Program-made: the position numbers and the translations under genes
NCBI GenBank assembly: GCA_965250205.1
Contig: CBDFNK010000022.1
Coordinates: 186,001-250,000, forward strand
Source: JAHZKN01 sp965250205
GTDB lineage: Bacteria > Pseudomonadota > Alphaproteobacteria > Rhizobiales > Hyphomicrobiaceae
Length of the DNA: 64,000 bases
Direction: 5' to 3'
Notes under the pieces: generated by a model
What the model saw: the letters and a program-made list of their open reading frames with translations, nothing else
Told to the model about the DNA's origin: nothing
Database searches by the model: none
Part shown: one piece after another, positions 37,511-47,491 of the stretch
Position numbering within the stretch: position 1 is the first letter of the stretch
Layout of the letters: every line of letters begins with the position of its first letter

Positions 37511-38449
37511 ATGAGTTTGGTTGACCAAAACCTGCCGCGTAAAACGCCTAAGGATGGTGCCCAACAGCACCAGCGTTTTCGGTCGGCATTTCCAATACTT
37601 CTTTTGATGTCATTAGCGCTGTTGGTGTTGAGCCGACTGGAGCACAAAGTCATTACCCAACTGCGTTGGCACGTCACCGAAGCGATGACACCAGTTCTCA
37701 GCACATTGCTCATTCCACTTGAACCTTTGCGTTGGGTCAAACGTGAAGCCAAAGAGCACTGGCAGATGAGCGAGGCGCTGGTCAAGGTGCGACAGGAAAA
37801 TATCAAACTGCGCAATTGGCAATGGCGGGCATTGGAGTTGCAACGCAAGATTGATACGCTCAACGGATTGGCGCGTGTTGTCGTAGAGGCAGACACTCAG
37901 TTTGTCACGGCACGGGTCATGGCAAATTCATCGGGTGCCTTTGTGCGCAGCGTTTTGATTAATGCAGGGCGTCAGCAAAATGTTCGACTTGGGTATCCGG
38001 TCGTCAATGCTGATGGTCTGGCGGGTCGAATTGTTGATGCGGGTGACAGTGCCGCCCGTGTGCTACTCCTGACAGACCTTAATTCTCGTGTACCTGTGCG
38101 GGTTGGAAGTGCGGGAACGCGGGCCATCCTTGTCGGTGATAATGGCTCAACACCACGTCTTGATTATCTACCCGCTAACGCAAAAGTTGCGTCCGGCGAT
38201 ATGGTGGCTACGTCTGGTGCAGGGGGATTGTTTCCTTCGGGTTTGCGGGTTGGTGTGGTTGTCAAAGACCGCCGTGGGTTGAGAGTTCAACCAATAGCGG
38301 ATTTGGATCAGCTCGAATATTTGAGCGTTCTGTTTTACGCCAGTCCGCGTCTTGAAATGACAGATCGCCCTGATACGCGAAAAGGTGCCCACTTGGTGGG
38401 TCAGAAAAAGTTCAAATCGGGATCAGGAGCGCGCGGTACGAAACCGTAA
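37511..38449 (+). CDS. mreC: rod shape-determining protein MreC
   Basis: A 312-residue bitopic protein linking MreB filaments to periplasmic PBP2. A basic cytoplasmic N-terminus, one membrane helix (FPILLLMSLALLVLS, about residues 27-42), a coiled coil (LVKVRQENIKLRNWQWRAL) and the periplasmic beta-barrel domain (AVVMANSSGAF-type block and DLNSRVPVRVGS). The ATG at 37511 is taken; the frame is open from a TTG at 37421. A Lys/Gly-rich tail closes it. Confidence 0.9.
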   Translation: MSLVDQNLPRKTPKDGAQQHQRFRSAFPILLLMSLALLVLSRLEHKVITQLRWHVTEAMTPVLSTLLIPLEPLRWVKREAKEHWQMSEALVKVRQENIKLRNWQWRALELQRKIDTLNGLARVVVEADTQFVTARVMANSSGAFVRSVLINAGRQQNVRLGYPVVNADGLAGRIVDAGDSAARVLLLTDLNSRVPVRVGSAGTRAILVGDNGSTPRLDYLPANAKVASGDMVATSGAGGLFPSGLRVGVVVKDRRGLRVQPIADLDQLEYLSVLFYASPRLEMTDRPDTRKGAHLVGQKKFKSGSGARGTKP

Positions 38450-38623
38450 AGATGTTTTGGTCCAGGTGGGTGGAGCATTAACCCCAACGTGCTGCTCTAC
38501 CCACCAAATTTGATCGTCTAAGTTATGCAGTGATGGTTACACGTGGCAAATCCGCTTGCAGGAAGGGTCATGATTGCCAGTCGGCATCTGTATTGGGCGT
38601 GTGGGTTGTGGAGTTAGGTCCCT

Positions 38624-39136
38624 ATGGCGTTTCTTGATCGTCTCATACTGGCATTGACCATTGTCGTAACGACAATACTTGTGGCATTGCCGTGGGGCAT
38701 GGCTGCAGAAAATCGCTTTTTCCTGCCTCTGCTACCGCTGATTGTCATCCATTATTGGACCATGCGTCGGCCGACATTGATCGCCGAATGGTGGGTGTTC
38801 TTGGCCGGTCTCAGTCTTGATATTCTGACCCACGGTCCAATTGGTTATTGGGCCTTCATTTACCTTCTAGGCTATGCGGCTGCACAGTTTTCATCGCAGA
38901 AATCTGAAGATGGAGTGATCGCAAAGTGGGGGCTATCAGCTGCAACACTCATGGTATTGACGGGCATCGCCTGGGCGGTGTCATCACTCTATCACTTTGA
39001 ATTAGCCGATTGGCGTCCCTATGCTTTTGCTGCGGTTGCCGCTGCGTTGATCTATCCGGTGTTGGGTGTCGTGCTGCGTGGTCTTTCCTTATCGCGTCCC
39101 CAATCGCGCAATGTACTCCTCAAAAGAGGACTATAA
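38624..39136 (+). CDS. mreD: rod shape-determining protein MreD
   Basis: A 170-residue integral membrane protein with about five hydrophobic segments and no catalytic motif, as expected for MreD. Position between mreC and mrdA is the strongest evidence. The mrdA GTG begins 3 nt after its stop, consistent with coupling. A 174-bp gap separates it from mreC. Confidence 0.85.
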   Translation: MAFLDRLILALTIVVTTILVALPWGMAAENRFFLPLLPLIVIHYWTMRRPTLIAEWWVFLAGLSLDILTHGPIGYWAFIYLLGYAAAQFSSQKSEDGVIAKWGLSAATLMVLTGIAWAVSSLYHFELADWRPYAFAAVAAALIYPVLGVVLRGLSLSRPQSRNVLLKRGL

Positions 39137-39139
39137 CGG

Positions 39140-40993
39140 GTGGCATACGGAGACTCATCTGACAGCAAACCTAAAACTTCGTTTTCTCGACGGGCCTTGC
39201 TTATCGGCGGCTGCCAAGTCGTGGGCTTTGGTGTTCTGTCTGGGCGTCTCTATCAGTTGCAGGTTTTGGAAGGCCAATACTATGCACCGTTGGCCGAGAA
39301 CAACCGCATTTCCATTCAATTATTACCGCCAGTGCGCGGCCAGATACTTGATCGCAACGGCGTTTTGTTAGCGAGCAATGAGCAACAGTTCGCACTCAGT
39401 ATCATTCCAGCGCTAACGGGCGATCTAAAAAAAACGCTGAAACATATTTCTGAAATTGTTCCGCTATCGAACGAAAAACAAAAGGAACTGGTTGCTAAAG
39501 CGAAAAATCAAGGTGCCAATCGCGCTCTGGTTGCCGCTGACAACCTCAGTTTTCAGCAGATCGCGGCCATCAATGTGTTGGCGCCGCAGTTACCAGGTGT
39601 GGAGACGCAAACAACATACAGGCGTCGGTATCCGGCAGGTAAATCCATGGCCCACATCACCGGCTACACCGGCGAAGTCTCATCTCGCGCTTTAGATGAT
39701 GACCCGGTTCTGAAACTTCCGGGCATGAAAGTTGGAAAGGTTGGTGCCGAACTTGGCTTTGACGAGCGCCTGCGTGGTAGGGCTGGGCGGCGTAAATTCG
39801 AAGTTGATGCACGTGGGCGTATCATCCGCGATCTGGAAACACGCGATGCCAAAGCGGGTGCAGATCTACGCCTCACTATCGAATCTGAGCTGCAAAACAG
39901 TGTCATGTCACGCCTTTCGGGCGAGCGTTGTTCGGCCATTGTGGTTCTCAATGTCAATGATGGTGCAATCTTGTCGTTGGGTTCGGTGCCGACGTATGAA
40001 GCGGATCGATTGTCTGGTCGGTTGACCAAACAGGAATGGAAGGAATTATCGGAAGGTAAAGACCAACCGATGTTCAACCGCTCTACGCGTGGTCTTTACC
40101 CACCAGGGTCGACGTTCAAAATGGTGACAGCACTGGCGGCGTTGGAAGCCGGAGAATTAAATCCGAAAGAAAAAATTCGCTGTACTGGTCGCTATCAGTT
40201 GGCCGACCAAAGATACAACTGCTGGAAGCGTCATGGCCATGGCATGGTCGATTTACACCGGGCCTTGCGCGAGTCGTGTGACACGCTGTTTTATGAAATC
40301 GCAAACCGCACTGGCATTTCAAAAATTGCTTCGATGGCGTACCGACTTGGCTTGGGTCAGACGTTTGAGTGTGGCTTGCCGCTGCAGAAAAAAGGTGTGG
40401 TTCCGACACCTGATTGGAAGCGTTGGCGTCGTAACGCGTCTTGGCTTGATGGTGAGACTATTTTAGCCGGTATTGGTCAGGGATATGTTTCTGCAACGCC
40501 GTTACAACTTGCAGTCATGACGGCGCGGCTCGCAACGGGACGTGAAGTCGTCCCGTGTTTGGTCAAGGACGATAAGAAACCGAGGACCCGATTCAAGCCA
40601 CTTAAAATCGATCCAAAGCATTTGAATGCAGTGCGGGCAGGCATGTTGGCATCTATCTATGAGCCCGGTGGTACTGGCAAGCGCGTTCAAATTGCAGGTG
40701 CGAATTTTTCCATTGCAGGAAAAACAGGGACATCGCAGGTGCGCGCCAATTCAACGCGCCCTAAGGACGGTCAATCAGAATGGGAATTGCGTGACCATGC
40801 CCTGTTCGTTTGTTTTTTCCCCGTTGATCGGCCACGCTATGCGATTGCCTGTGTTGTCGAACATGGCGGCAGCGGCGGCAAGACGGCGGCCCCCTTGGTG
40901 CGCGAAGTGATTAAAGACGTTGTCGACTATGATCGCAAAGTCTCCGGCATCAAGCACGCGCCTCCAAAATCCAGTTCCAAGGTTGAGGGGTAG
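39140..40993 (+). CDS. mrdA: penicillin-binding protein 2
   Basis: A 617-residue transpeptidase for cell elongation. An N-terminal membrane anchor (ALLIGGCQVVGFGVLS), a pedestal domain with RGQILDRNG, and the transpeptidase domain with active Ser in PGSTFKM (SxxK), SCD (SxD-type) and AGKTGTSQ (KTG). GTG start with AGAGGA about 10 nt upstream. It works with the glycosyltransferase RodA encoded next. Confidence 0.94.
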   Translation: MAYGDSSDSKPKTSFSRRALLIGGCQVVGFGVLSGRLYQLQVLEGQYYAPLAENNRISIQLLPPVRGQILDRNGVLLASNEQQFALSIIPALTGDLKKTLKHISEIVPLSNEKQKELVAKAKNQGANRALVAADNLSFQQIAAINVLAPQLPGVETQTTYRRRYPAGKSMAHITGYTGEVSSRALDDDPVLKLPGMKVGKVGAELGFDERLRGRAGRRKFEVDARGRIIRDLETRDAKAGADLRLTIESELQNSVMSRLSGERCSAIVVLNVNDGAILSLGSVPTYEADRLSGRLTKQEWKELSEGKDQPMFNRSTRGLYPPGSTFKMVTALAALEAGELNPKEKIRCTGRYQLADQRYNCWKRHGHGMVDLHRALRESCDTLFYEIANRTGISKIASMAYRLGLGQTFECGLPLQKKGVVPTPDWKRWRRNASWLDGETILAGIGQGYVSATPLQLAVMTARLATGREVVPCLVKDDKKPRTRFKPLKIDPKHLNAVRAGMLASIYEPGGTGKRVQIAGANFSIAGKTGTSQVRANSTRPKDGQSEWELRDHALFVCFFPVDRPRYAIACVVEHGGSGGKTAAPLVREVIKDVVDYDRKVSGIKHAPPKSSSKVEG

Positions 40994-40999
40994 CGCATC

Positions 41000-42151
41000 A
41001 TGGCAGATTTTCTGTTCCACGATGGGCGTTCGAGGACGTTGACAGAAAAGTTCACGCGCGTGAATTGGACGTTGCTTCTTGCAATCGCAGCCCTTGTTGG
41101 TATCGGTACGGTATCTCTTTATTCAACGGCAAACGGTTCATTTCATCCGTGGGCCGAGGCGCATGCGCTGAGATTTATTATATGTGCCGGATTGGCAATC
41201 ACGATTGCACTGATTAGTCCGAAGGTGTGGATGTCTCTCGCTGCACCGATCTATGTGATTGCATTGATTGCACTTGCACTCGTGCCATGGTTTGGCGCAG
41301 AAGCGTTGGGGGCAAAGCGCTGGATTGGGGTTGGAGGGCTCAAGTTTCAGCCGTCTGAAATTATGAAGATCGGCCTCTTGTTGGCGCTTGCCAGCTATTA
41401 TCAAGTGTTGCCCGCTAAAGACGTTTCAAAACCCCGTTACTTGCTGGTGGCACTTTTAATAATAGCAGTGCCCGTTGTTTTAACGTTGCGCCAACCCGAC
41501 CTTGGTTCAGCGGTTCTGTTTGCGGTCGTTGGTCTTGCTGTGTTGTTTGCGGCGGGAGTGACGATTTGGTATTTCATCGTTGGTGGTGGCGCTGTTGTGG
41601 CTCTCGTGCCATTGATCTGGGCTAATCTGCACGGCTATCAACGCCAGCGCGTTGAAACGTTTCTCAATCCAGAGGCGGACCCGTTAGGTGCCGGCTATCA
41701 TATCATACAGTCCAAGATTGCATTTGGGGCTGGTGGTCTCAGCGGTCGTGGATTTATGCGTGGTACGCAAAGCCAGCTTGATTTTCTCCCTGAAAAGCAT
41801 ACCGATTTTATCTTTACGATGATTGGTGAGGAATGGGGCTTTGTCGGCTGTAGTCTCATTCTGATGTTGTTTGGTTTAATTCTGATCAACCTATTGTGGT
41901 TGGCGCTGCGCGCCAAATCGCCCTTTGCGCGGTTGATTTCGTTTGGCACTGGCATTGTTATTTTCACCTACATGTTCATCAACATTGCCATGGTCACTGG
42001 GCTGGTCCCGGTCGTCGGTGTGCCGTTGCCGTTTGTCTCCTACGGTGGGTCCTCATTAGTGACATTGATGGTTTGTGTGGGGCTTGCAATGTCGGCCCAC
42101 GTTCATGACAACGAGCGCTTGAATCGCAAGAGTATGCGTAGTGACTGGTAG
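41000..42151 (+). CDS. rodA: peptidoglycan glycosyltransferase RodA
   Basis: A 383-residue SEDS-family polymerase with about ten membrane segments. Family blocks: GAKRWIGVGGLKFQPSE, RQPDLGSA, GAGGLSGRGFMRGTQSQLDFLPEKHTDF-type region (read in shorter pieces) and PFVSYGGSSL near the C-terminus. It starts 6 nt after mrdA with GAGGGG upstream. It polymerises glycan strands together with PBP2. Confidence 0.95.
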   Translation: MADFLFHDGRSRTLTEKFTRVNWTLLLAIAALVGIGTVSLYSTANGSFHPWAEAHALRFIICAGLAITIALISPKVWMSLAAPIYVIALIALALVPWFGAEALGAKRWIGVGGLKFQPSEIMKIGLLLALASYYQVLPAKDVSKPRYLLVALLIIAVPVVLTLRQPDLGSAVLFAVVGLAVLFAAGVTIWYFIVGGGAVVALVPLIWANLHGYQRQRVETFLNPEADPLGAGYHIIQSKIAFGAGGLSGRGFMRGTQSQLDFLPEKHTDFIFTMIGEEWGFVGCSLILMLFGLILINLLWLALRAKSPFARLISFGTGIVIFTYMFINIAMVTGLVPVVGVPLPFVSYGGSSLVTLMVCVGLAMSAHVHDNERLNRKSMRSDW

Positions 42152-42536
42152 ATCAGGCCTGAACGGAATTATAAAGTGAGTGACGTGCACGGGGTGTGCC
42201 GTCAATTGGCGCAGATGGCGAAGTGCTGCCACGATGCTGGCGCCGGTTCAGGCTTTTCTGATTTGCACCAACGTCCAAAACACGCACCGCCTCACCGACA
42301 AAATTTGCCTCTGCGTGGAGCAAATGATTGCCGCGTCGTTTTGGTCCGCTTTGATGTGGCATTTATGCAAACAAGAGCCTGAAAACGAGTCGGTTCTATC
42401 TCCTCCTTATGCTAGCGAAATTGTATGCTGGGCACGGCACGTCGATGCCAATGTCGAATCACTTCACAGTATTTTCAGGCCCTCGTGAAGACGTGACCGG
42501 GGACCAGGATGCAAGCACGATCATGGGAATACAAAA
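42152..42536. other. intergenic region, rodA / porin
   Basis: 385 bp. GCCTGAAAA (42377-42385) and its exact complement TTTTCAGGC (42472-42480) form a wide inverted repeat around the region where the porin promoter should lie. An open frame of about 100 codons across it has no ribosome site or plausible composition. Confidence 0.4.
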
Positions 42537-43889
42537 ATGTATACGGTAGCTCGCAAATTCGGGTTTTATTTTGTACTTATGGTTGCTCTTTCACTTGCAG
42601 TGAGCAGCGCCAAGGCGGCAGATTTTGGTGGCAATTGCTGCGCTGATCTTGAAGAGCGCATTGCGGAACTCGAAGCCACCACGGCGCGCAAAGGAAACCG
42701 AAAAGTTTCTCTCAAAATTTCCGGCCACGTTCACCAAGCACTTCTGTTTTGGGACGATGGTAATGAACGTAATGTGTATGTGACCACCAACGATACATCC
42801 AGAACGCGGCTACGTTTTCGGGGTAAAGCAAAAATCTCCAAAGATTGGTCGGCAGGCTATCGACTAGAGCTTGGTTTTCGCGCAGCGCGTTCTGATCGGC
42901 TTGACCAAAACAATGATGACCCGGCCACAACCGTCGACATCCGTTATGCGTCATGGTTTGTGAAGAGCAAACAACTGGGTGAAGTCCACGTCGGCAATAC
43001 AGAGTCGTCCTCGCAAGGCATCACAGAAATCCATCTGGCGCGCTCCAAATATGCCTCCAAGAATGCCGACCCGGAAGATTATGGTGCAGGTTTTCAGCTA
43101 CGCGCTGCAGGTGTCAGTGGGGCTGCTGGCTTAAGTGGTCTGGAATGGCGTCGTATTCTAAAGGACAACGGCGTGCAGCCAGGTGAAGGCGCGCGTGGCA
43201 ATCACGTTTATTACAAATCGCCATCACTTGCAGGTTTTACGCTCAATGCTGCGTGGGGTGAAGACGACAACTGGGATGTCGGCCTGCGCTACAAAAGCAA
43301 GCTCGGTGATTTCAAGGTTGCGGCTGGCATCGCTTATGGGGAAGCAACAGAAGACGGCGCCTCAATTTGCGAAGTGTTATTTGATGATGACGGCCGCCAA
43401 AAATGTTCGCAAGTGGGAGGCTCTGTCAGCGTCCTGCATAACCCTACCGGGTTGTTCCTGACATTTGCAGCAGGTGTCTATGAAGACCAAAATGCCACCA
43501 CTGCAACAGCCTTTGCAGGCGCACCAGTTGACGATCAACATACGTTTTACTCGTTGATGGCCGGCATCCAGCAAAATCTGGTTCCAGTTGGCAAGACGAC
43601 GTTGTGGGGGGAGTATTTCGATTACGATGGTGGTGCTAATGAGCGCCGTGTCGGCGGCATGGATGTGCTCAACCCATTTGCGGGCAATGCGCGCATTTGG
43701 GATAGTGGTGTGCAAGTCTATGGCATTGGTATTTCACAAGACATCGATGCAGCGGCCATGGCAGTCTATATCTCCTATCGTCACTTTGAAGGTGACCTTA
43801 CCTTGCGTGAGGACGCTACCGGCACCCTTGCTGGCGTTGCTATTGAAGATCTCGATACCCTCATGACCGGTGCGCTGATTAAATTCTAA
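42537..43889 (+). CDS. Porin_2-family outer membrane porin
   Basis: A 450-residue protein with a signal peptide (FVLMVALSLAVSSAKA) and the mature start ADFGGNCCADLEERIAELE, the short coiled coil with paired cysteines seen at the start of alphaproteobacterial porins. SLKISGHVHQALLFW begins a 16-strand barrel pattern; the C-terminus ends in a phenylalanine (LMTGALIKF). General diffusion of small solutes is the family role. Monocistronic by position. Confidence 0.88.
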   Translation: MYTVARKFGFYFVLMVALSLAVSSAKAADFGGNCCADLEERIAELEATTARKGNRKVSLKISGHVHQALLFWDDGNERNVYVTTNDTSRTRLRFRGKAKISKDWSAGYRLELGFRAARSDRLDQNNDDPATTVDIRYASWFVKSKQLGEVHVGNTESSSQGITEIHLARSKYASKNADPEDYGAGFQLRAAGVSGAAGLSGLEWRRILKDNGVQPGEGARGNHVYYKSPSLAGFTLNAAWGEDDNWDVGLRYKSKLGDFKVAAGIAYGEATEDGASICEVLFDDDGRQKCSQVGGSVSVLHNPTGLFLTFAAGVYEDQNATTATAFAGAPVDDQHTFYSLMAGIQQNLVPVGKTTLWGEYFDYDGGANERRVGGMDVLNPFAGNARIWDSGVQVYGIGISQDIDAAAMAVYISYRHFEGDLTLREDATGTLAGVAIEDLDTLMTGALIKF

Positions 43890-44161
43890 AGTGGTTTGAG
43901 CGACAAAACTGGCAGCTATTTTTTTGCGCACGACATTCAAATCCCGGTGACCGTTGATCAGAAGCCAAATTTGGCGCATGCGACCCGTCGACGAGGCCGA
44001 GATTGGAGCGTCTTGATCTCGGCCACACGCTGCAATCAAAATCAATGAGATGTCGCGCCCCGGTGCCATTGACAGATGGAGAAATGCGCTGCACATGGAG
44101 TGGCTTGAGGACAGAGCGGGCCAATGGTCCCGCCCCCTGGCGCACATGCCACTCCTTGATC

Positions 44162-44237
<76 letters not shown>

Positions 44238-44576
44238 AGGGTTTCAAGAGCTTAACCCTCCTAGTTGCGAAAATGTTTCCCTATCTTTTGCAACTGTTTC
44301 CCTATTTGATGTTCTGTCCCCGTTCTTATCCACATGCACCCTGATCTGTTTGTTCGTCAGAGACTAATTCGGCTCATGTTGTATTAATTGTCAGATCGAT
44401 GATCAGTTTGGGCGTCGAGGACTCGAACACTAAAACTTCGCAAGTGTTCTTAGTGGACGTAGAAGCTGATGCTCTCACCATTGGCGGTGGAGCAAAAGTG
44501 GCGCTTGGCTTTAAATCGTTTCTAGCCTCTCGATCAACGAAGTTTACAGCAAAAACAATCATTACTAAGGGTGCGT
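44238..44576. other. tRNA-proximal region with TGTTTCCCTAT direct repeats
   Basis: TGTTTCCCTAT occurs at 44274-44284 and 44295-44305, 21 bp apart. Related TGTTTCCCTG is at 46535-46544 and in inverted form at 46603-46612, just past the next gene. The pattern is like recombinase arm sites near tRNA attachment sites (inference). Short overlapping open frames on both strands at 44374-44608 are not supported. Confidence 0.5.
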
Positions 44577-46475
44577 ATGGTTTCTGTAACCACGTCAAAA
44601 ATTTTTGAGGCCCTCGATCTTGGGGAGGGCGATGACATCGAATTCAAAAAAGGCCGGGGCGGTATCGGCAAATCTTTTATGGAAACGGTATCGGCATTTT
44701 CAAATACATTGGGCGGCACCATTGTTTGTGGAATTTCTTCGCTTGATAATGACACCAAACACGATGTTATCGGGCTCACAAATACGAAAAGATATAAAGA
44801 AAATTTGTGGAACGCACTTCACGATAAAAATTTGATTAGCCATTCAGGCTGCCGAAAAAGAGACATTTTGGTGCATGATGTCGATGGCAAGGAGGTGGTG
44901 TCGGTATTCGTGCCAATGGCCGATCGCCGCCGCCGGCCTGTTTTTGCTGGCAAAGACGTATTTAAGGGTACATTTAAACGCCGAAATTCAGGCGACTATC
45001 ATTGTGATGAAGACGAGATCAAACAAATGCTTAGGGATTCTGCGAATGAATTCCAAGATAGTACAATACTTGAGGGCACTTCATTAGATGACGTCGATAA
45101 AGAGACGTTTGCAAGATATCGAAATGTCTTCAGGTCAGCGAAGCCCAGTCACACTTCTCTAGGACTCAGCGATCAAGGTCTTCTATCGAAGCTTGGTGGG
45201 TGGAAGCGCGACAGAAATAACGGAGAAGAGGGCCTTACCTATGCCGGTGCGCTTATGTTTGGAACGGACGACGTTATTGTCGAGTGCTTTCCAGGTTTGT
45301 TCCTAGACTACTTCGAAAAGATGTCTAGCGATTCATCAGTGCGTTACGATGAACGAGTAACGAGTAACGATGGCGATTGGGTTCCTAATCTCTTCAATTT
45401 CTTTTATCGGGTCTATCCCCGATTAGTGGAAGGCCTCAAGACACCATTTAGGCTATCGGCCGATGCTATGCGTGACGGTGAAACGCTATTCCACCAAGCC
45501 ATTCGGGAGGCGCTAGTCAACGCGTTAGTACATACTGATTATAGGTGCAGCGGCAGCATTAGAATTGCTAAACGTCAAGACGCGTTCAGTTTCCAGAATC
45601 CAGGCCGATCTTTGACACCTGTTGAGAGGATACTAGAGGCCCGTCATGAGGGCGAAGAGCTTACGGACGTACGGAACAACGCTTTATTGAAAATGTTCTT
45701 TATGCCAGGCCTAGCGGAGCGTCAGGGAAGTGGCTATCCGACGATTTTCAAGGCGTGGGACGAAGGCAAGCGTCATTCGCCGATGGTCACTGAAGACCTT
45801 GATCGCAATTTGGTTTCCGTAACTCTACCTTTGCTTTGTCAAATTTCTCCTGAGATAGAGCAAGAGCTGTCGAATATTGTTGGTGAAGAGTGGTCTTTGC
45901 TCGCTGGTTTAGATAAAGACATCCTCGTCCATGCTTACCAGTTTGGTGAAACATCAAACGAACAGATTAGATTTTCACATCAATTGCACTCTGGTGAGAT
46001 TAGCAAAAGACTCAAATATCTTTCGTCAAGAGGCTGGCTATTGCCCCAGGGAGAAGGCCGTTGGCGCACTTATAGGTTCGGGGGGCCGCGCAATATTGAT
46101 TTGTTTGGAAACGGGAGCACCGCGCCGAAAAACCAAAGCTCCCCCCCTAAAATCGGTGACTCCCCCCCTAAAACCGGTGACTCCCCCCCTAAAGAGAGTG
46201 ACTCCTCCCCTAAAATGGATGGTACGCGCCTCGCAGAACTCATTGACAAAATCAAAGGAAGCCCGCGGGTACCGCGTAAGGAGATGCAACGGGCCATACT
46301 TGCGATCTGCTGCGATACATTTTTGACGGCAAGCGAGATTTCAAAAATGCTTGGTCGAAAACAGGTCGACAAGTTCCGTGCCTCTCACCTGACAACGATG
46401 GTGAAACAGGGACTTCTGCAGACGCGCCATCCGTTGGAGAGCAGAAAGCCCGATCAGGCCTACAAAGTCGCATAA
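44577..46475 (+). CDS. AlbA_2 (Schlafen-like) / HATPase_c_4 protein
   Basis: A 632-residue protein. The N-terminal AlbA_2 domain is seen in EFKKGRGGIGKSFMETVSAF and SNTLGGTIVCGIS; the middle holds the HATPase_c_4-type region FHQAIREALVNALVHTDY, FQNPGR and GSGYPTIFKAW. A winged-helix stretch and a linker of S-P-P-K heptad repeats precede a C-terminal helical domain. AAGG lies 6 nt before the ATG at 44577. Relatives are annotated as transcriptional regulators or RecG-like ATP-binding proteins; AlbA_2 proteins also occur in defence contexts. It is AT-richer than its neighbours and is the only gene between the tRNA and the anticodon-arm repeat. Confidence 0.8.
   Translation: MVSVTTSKIFEALDLGEGDDIEFKKGRGGIGKSFMETVSAFSNTLGGTIVCGISSLDNDTKHDVIGLTNTKRYKENLWNALHDKNLISHSGCRKRDILVHDVDGKEVVSVFVPMADRRRRPVFAGKDVFKGTFKRRNSGDYHCDEDEIKQMLRDSANEFQDSTILEGTSLDDVDKETFARYRNVFRSAKPSHTSLGLSDQGLLSKLGGWKRDRNNGEEGLTYAGALMFGTDDVIVECFPGLFLDYFEKMSSDSSVRYDERVTSNDGDWVPNLFNFFYRVYPRLVEGLKTPFRLSADAMRDGETLFHQAIREALVNALVHTDYRCSGSIRIAKRQDAFSFQNPGRSLTPVERILEARHEGEELTDVRNNALLKMFFMPGLAERQGSGYPTIFKAWDEGKRHSPMVTEDLDRNLVSVTLPLLCQISPEIEQELSNIVGEEWSLLAGLDKDILVHAYQFGETSNEQIRFSHQLHSGEISKRLKYLSSRGWLLPQGEGRWRTYRFGGPRNIDLFGNGSTAPKNQSSPPKIGDSPPKTGDSPPKESDSSPKMDGTRLAELIDKIKGSPRVPRKEMQRAILAICCDTFLTASEISKMLGRKQVDKFRASHLTTMVKQGLLQTRHPLESRKPDQAYKVA
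46139..46222 (+). repeat. 21-bp tandem repeats with C7 tracts inside the AlbA_2 gene
   Basis: Three near-identical 21-bp units (CTCCCCCCC then TAAAATCGGTGA-like) at 46139, 46160 and 46181 plus a diverged fourth encode S-P-P-K-x-x-D heptads. Each of the first three contains a run of seven C, a slippage-prone tract. Confidence 0.9.
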
Positions 46476-46638
46476 TTTATTGTGCAAGATGTTTTCTAAA
46501 ATCATCTTTTTTGTGTGCTCGGGAGGGCCAGAAATGTTTCCCTGTCCAAAATAAAACTAATCATGTTCAATGCCTTAGAATGCCGTGAACATACCATGAA
46601 AACAGGGAAACACTGTTGATTTCATTGACTTTCTGGTA

Positions 46639-46650
46639 GACTCTTAATCA
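46639..46650 (+). repeat. 12-bp copy of the tRNA-Lys anticodon arm
   Basis: GACTCTTAATCA is identical to 44191-44202 inside tRNA-Lys, in the same orientation, and is preceded in both places by a GGTAGA string. It may be a right attachment site; a 12-bp match could also be chance. Confidence 0.45.
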
Positions 46651-46663
46651 CAAGGTGGATCAG

Positions 46664-47482
46664 GTGACTAAACGGTTTAATTCTGGACTAAACAGTTCAT
46701 TGGTTTTTGTTGGTGGGATAATTTCGGTATGCGCAACCTTAATGGGCTGTAGTGCGCCGACTGTCAAAGCCGATCAAGATCAAAACTTACGCACGTCGGT
46801 TAAAGCCATAACGGAGTTATTGGCCCCGCAACTCAAGACTGCAAAAACAGATTGGAAAAAAGCGCTCATCCTACGCGACCTGGTGCATCGCCATAGCGTG
46901 GTCAATCCACAAATTCCGGTTGCCACGAATGAAGACCTCGCCGACCTTGAGAGTGTGTTTCGCAAATCGTTGGTGGAACGGTCACTGTCAAACGCATGCA
47001 ACGGTTTGGCTATTTTGTATGTGCTAGCGTTACGAGCACACGGCATTGAGGCGCGCAACGTGTTTATGTATTCCAGCCGAAAAGCGTCAAACATTGTCTG
47101 GTCTCACGCGACAGTTGATGTGCGCATAGATGGGGCCTGGGTGGCGCTAGACCCCACAGTTAACGCAAGTCTGCGTGATGGGGCCGGGAAGCCCTTATCG
47201 TGGCCTGACGCGCTTCTCAGAGCGCACAACGGGCAATCTGTTTTGGTGAGGACTGAAGGCTATCCAATCAAGCCCAATCGATCCTGGTCTGAGATTAAAA
47301 AAGTTTTGGGGTATGACTTAGCAGATTGGCATCGACAATACATTCTGGGTCCGTCTGTGAGCGAAAGCGCGACGCTGCATGGTAAAGATTGGGACGGGCG
47401 CATTCACTATGCCGACGGACGTGTGTTCGATGCCTGGAAATCTGGATCAAGTTCGTTTTATTTGGGACTTGTTGGGGGGTGA
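46664..47482 (+). CDS. transglutaminase-like lipoprotein
   Basis: About 272 residues. A signal peptide with lipobox LMGC places it on the membrane. The transglutaminase-like core shows the Cys in NACNGLAILYVLALRAHG, His in WSHATVDV and Asp in VALDPTVN, the triad of this protease-like fold. AAGGTGGA precedes the GTG at 46664; a GTG at 46655 is also in frame. Bacterial relatives are cysteine proteases or peptide cross-linkers; the substrate is unknown. It lies directly outside the possible attachment repeat. Confidence 0.75.
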   Translation: MTKRFNSGLNSSLVFVGGIISVCATLMGCSAPTVKADQDQNLRTSVKAITELLAPQLKTAKTDWKKALILRDLVHRHSVVNPQIPVATNEDLADLESVFRKSLVERSLSNACNGLAILYVLALRAHGIEARNVFMYSSRKASNIVWSHATVDVRIDGAWVALDPTVNASLRDGAGKPLSWPDALLRAHNGQSVLVRTEGYPIKPNRSWSEIKKVLGYDLADWHRQYILGPSVSESATLHGKDWDGRIHYADGRVFDAWKSGSSSFYLGLVGG

Positions 47483-47491
47483 GGCTCCTTT

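Noticed and set aside
42180..42488. 102-codon open frame between rodA and the porin
   Set aside because: Cys/Trp/Met-heavy composition and no ribosome binding site.
44374..44608. Overlapping 69- and 74-codon frames before the AlbA_2 gene
   Set aside because: Mutually antisense, no ribosome site, and they overlap the AlbA_2 start.
46139..46222. Possible CRISPR array or terminator-like C tracts
   Set aside because: Tandem 21-bp units without spacers, in frame in a protein linker.
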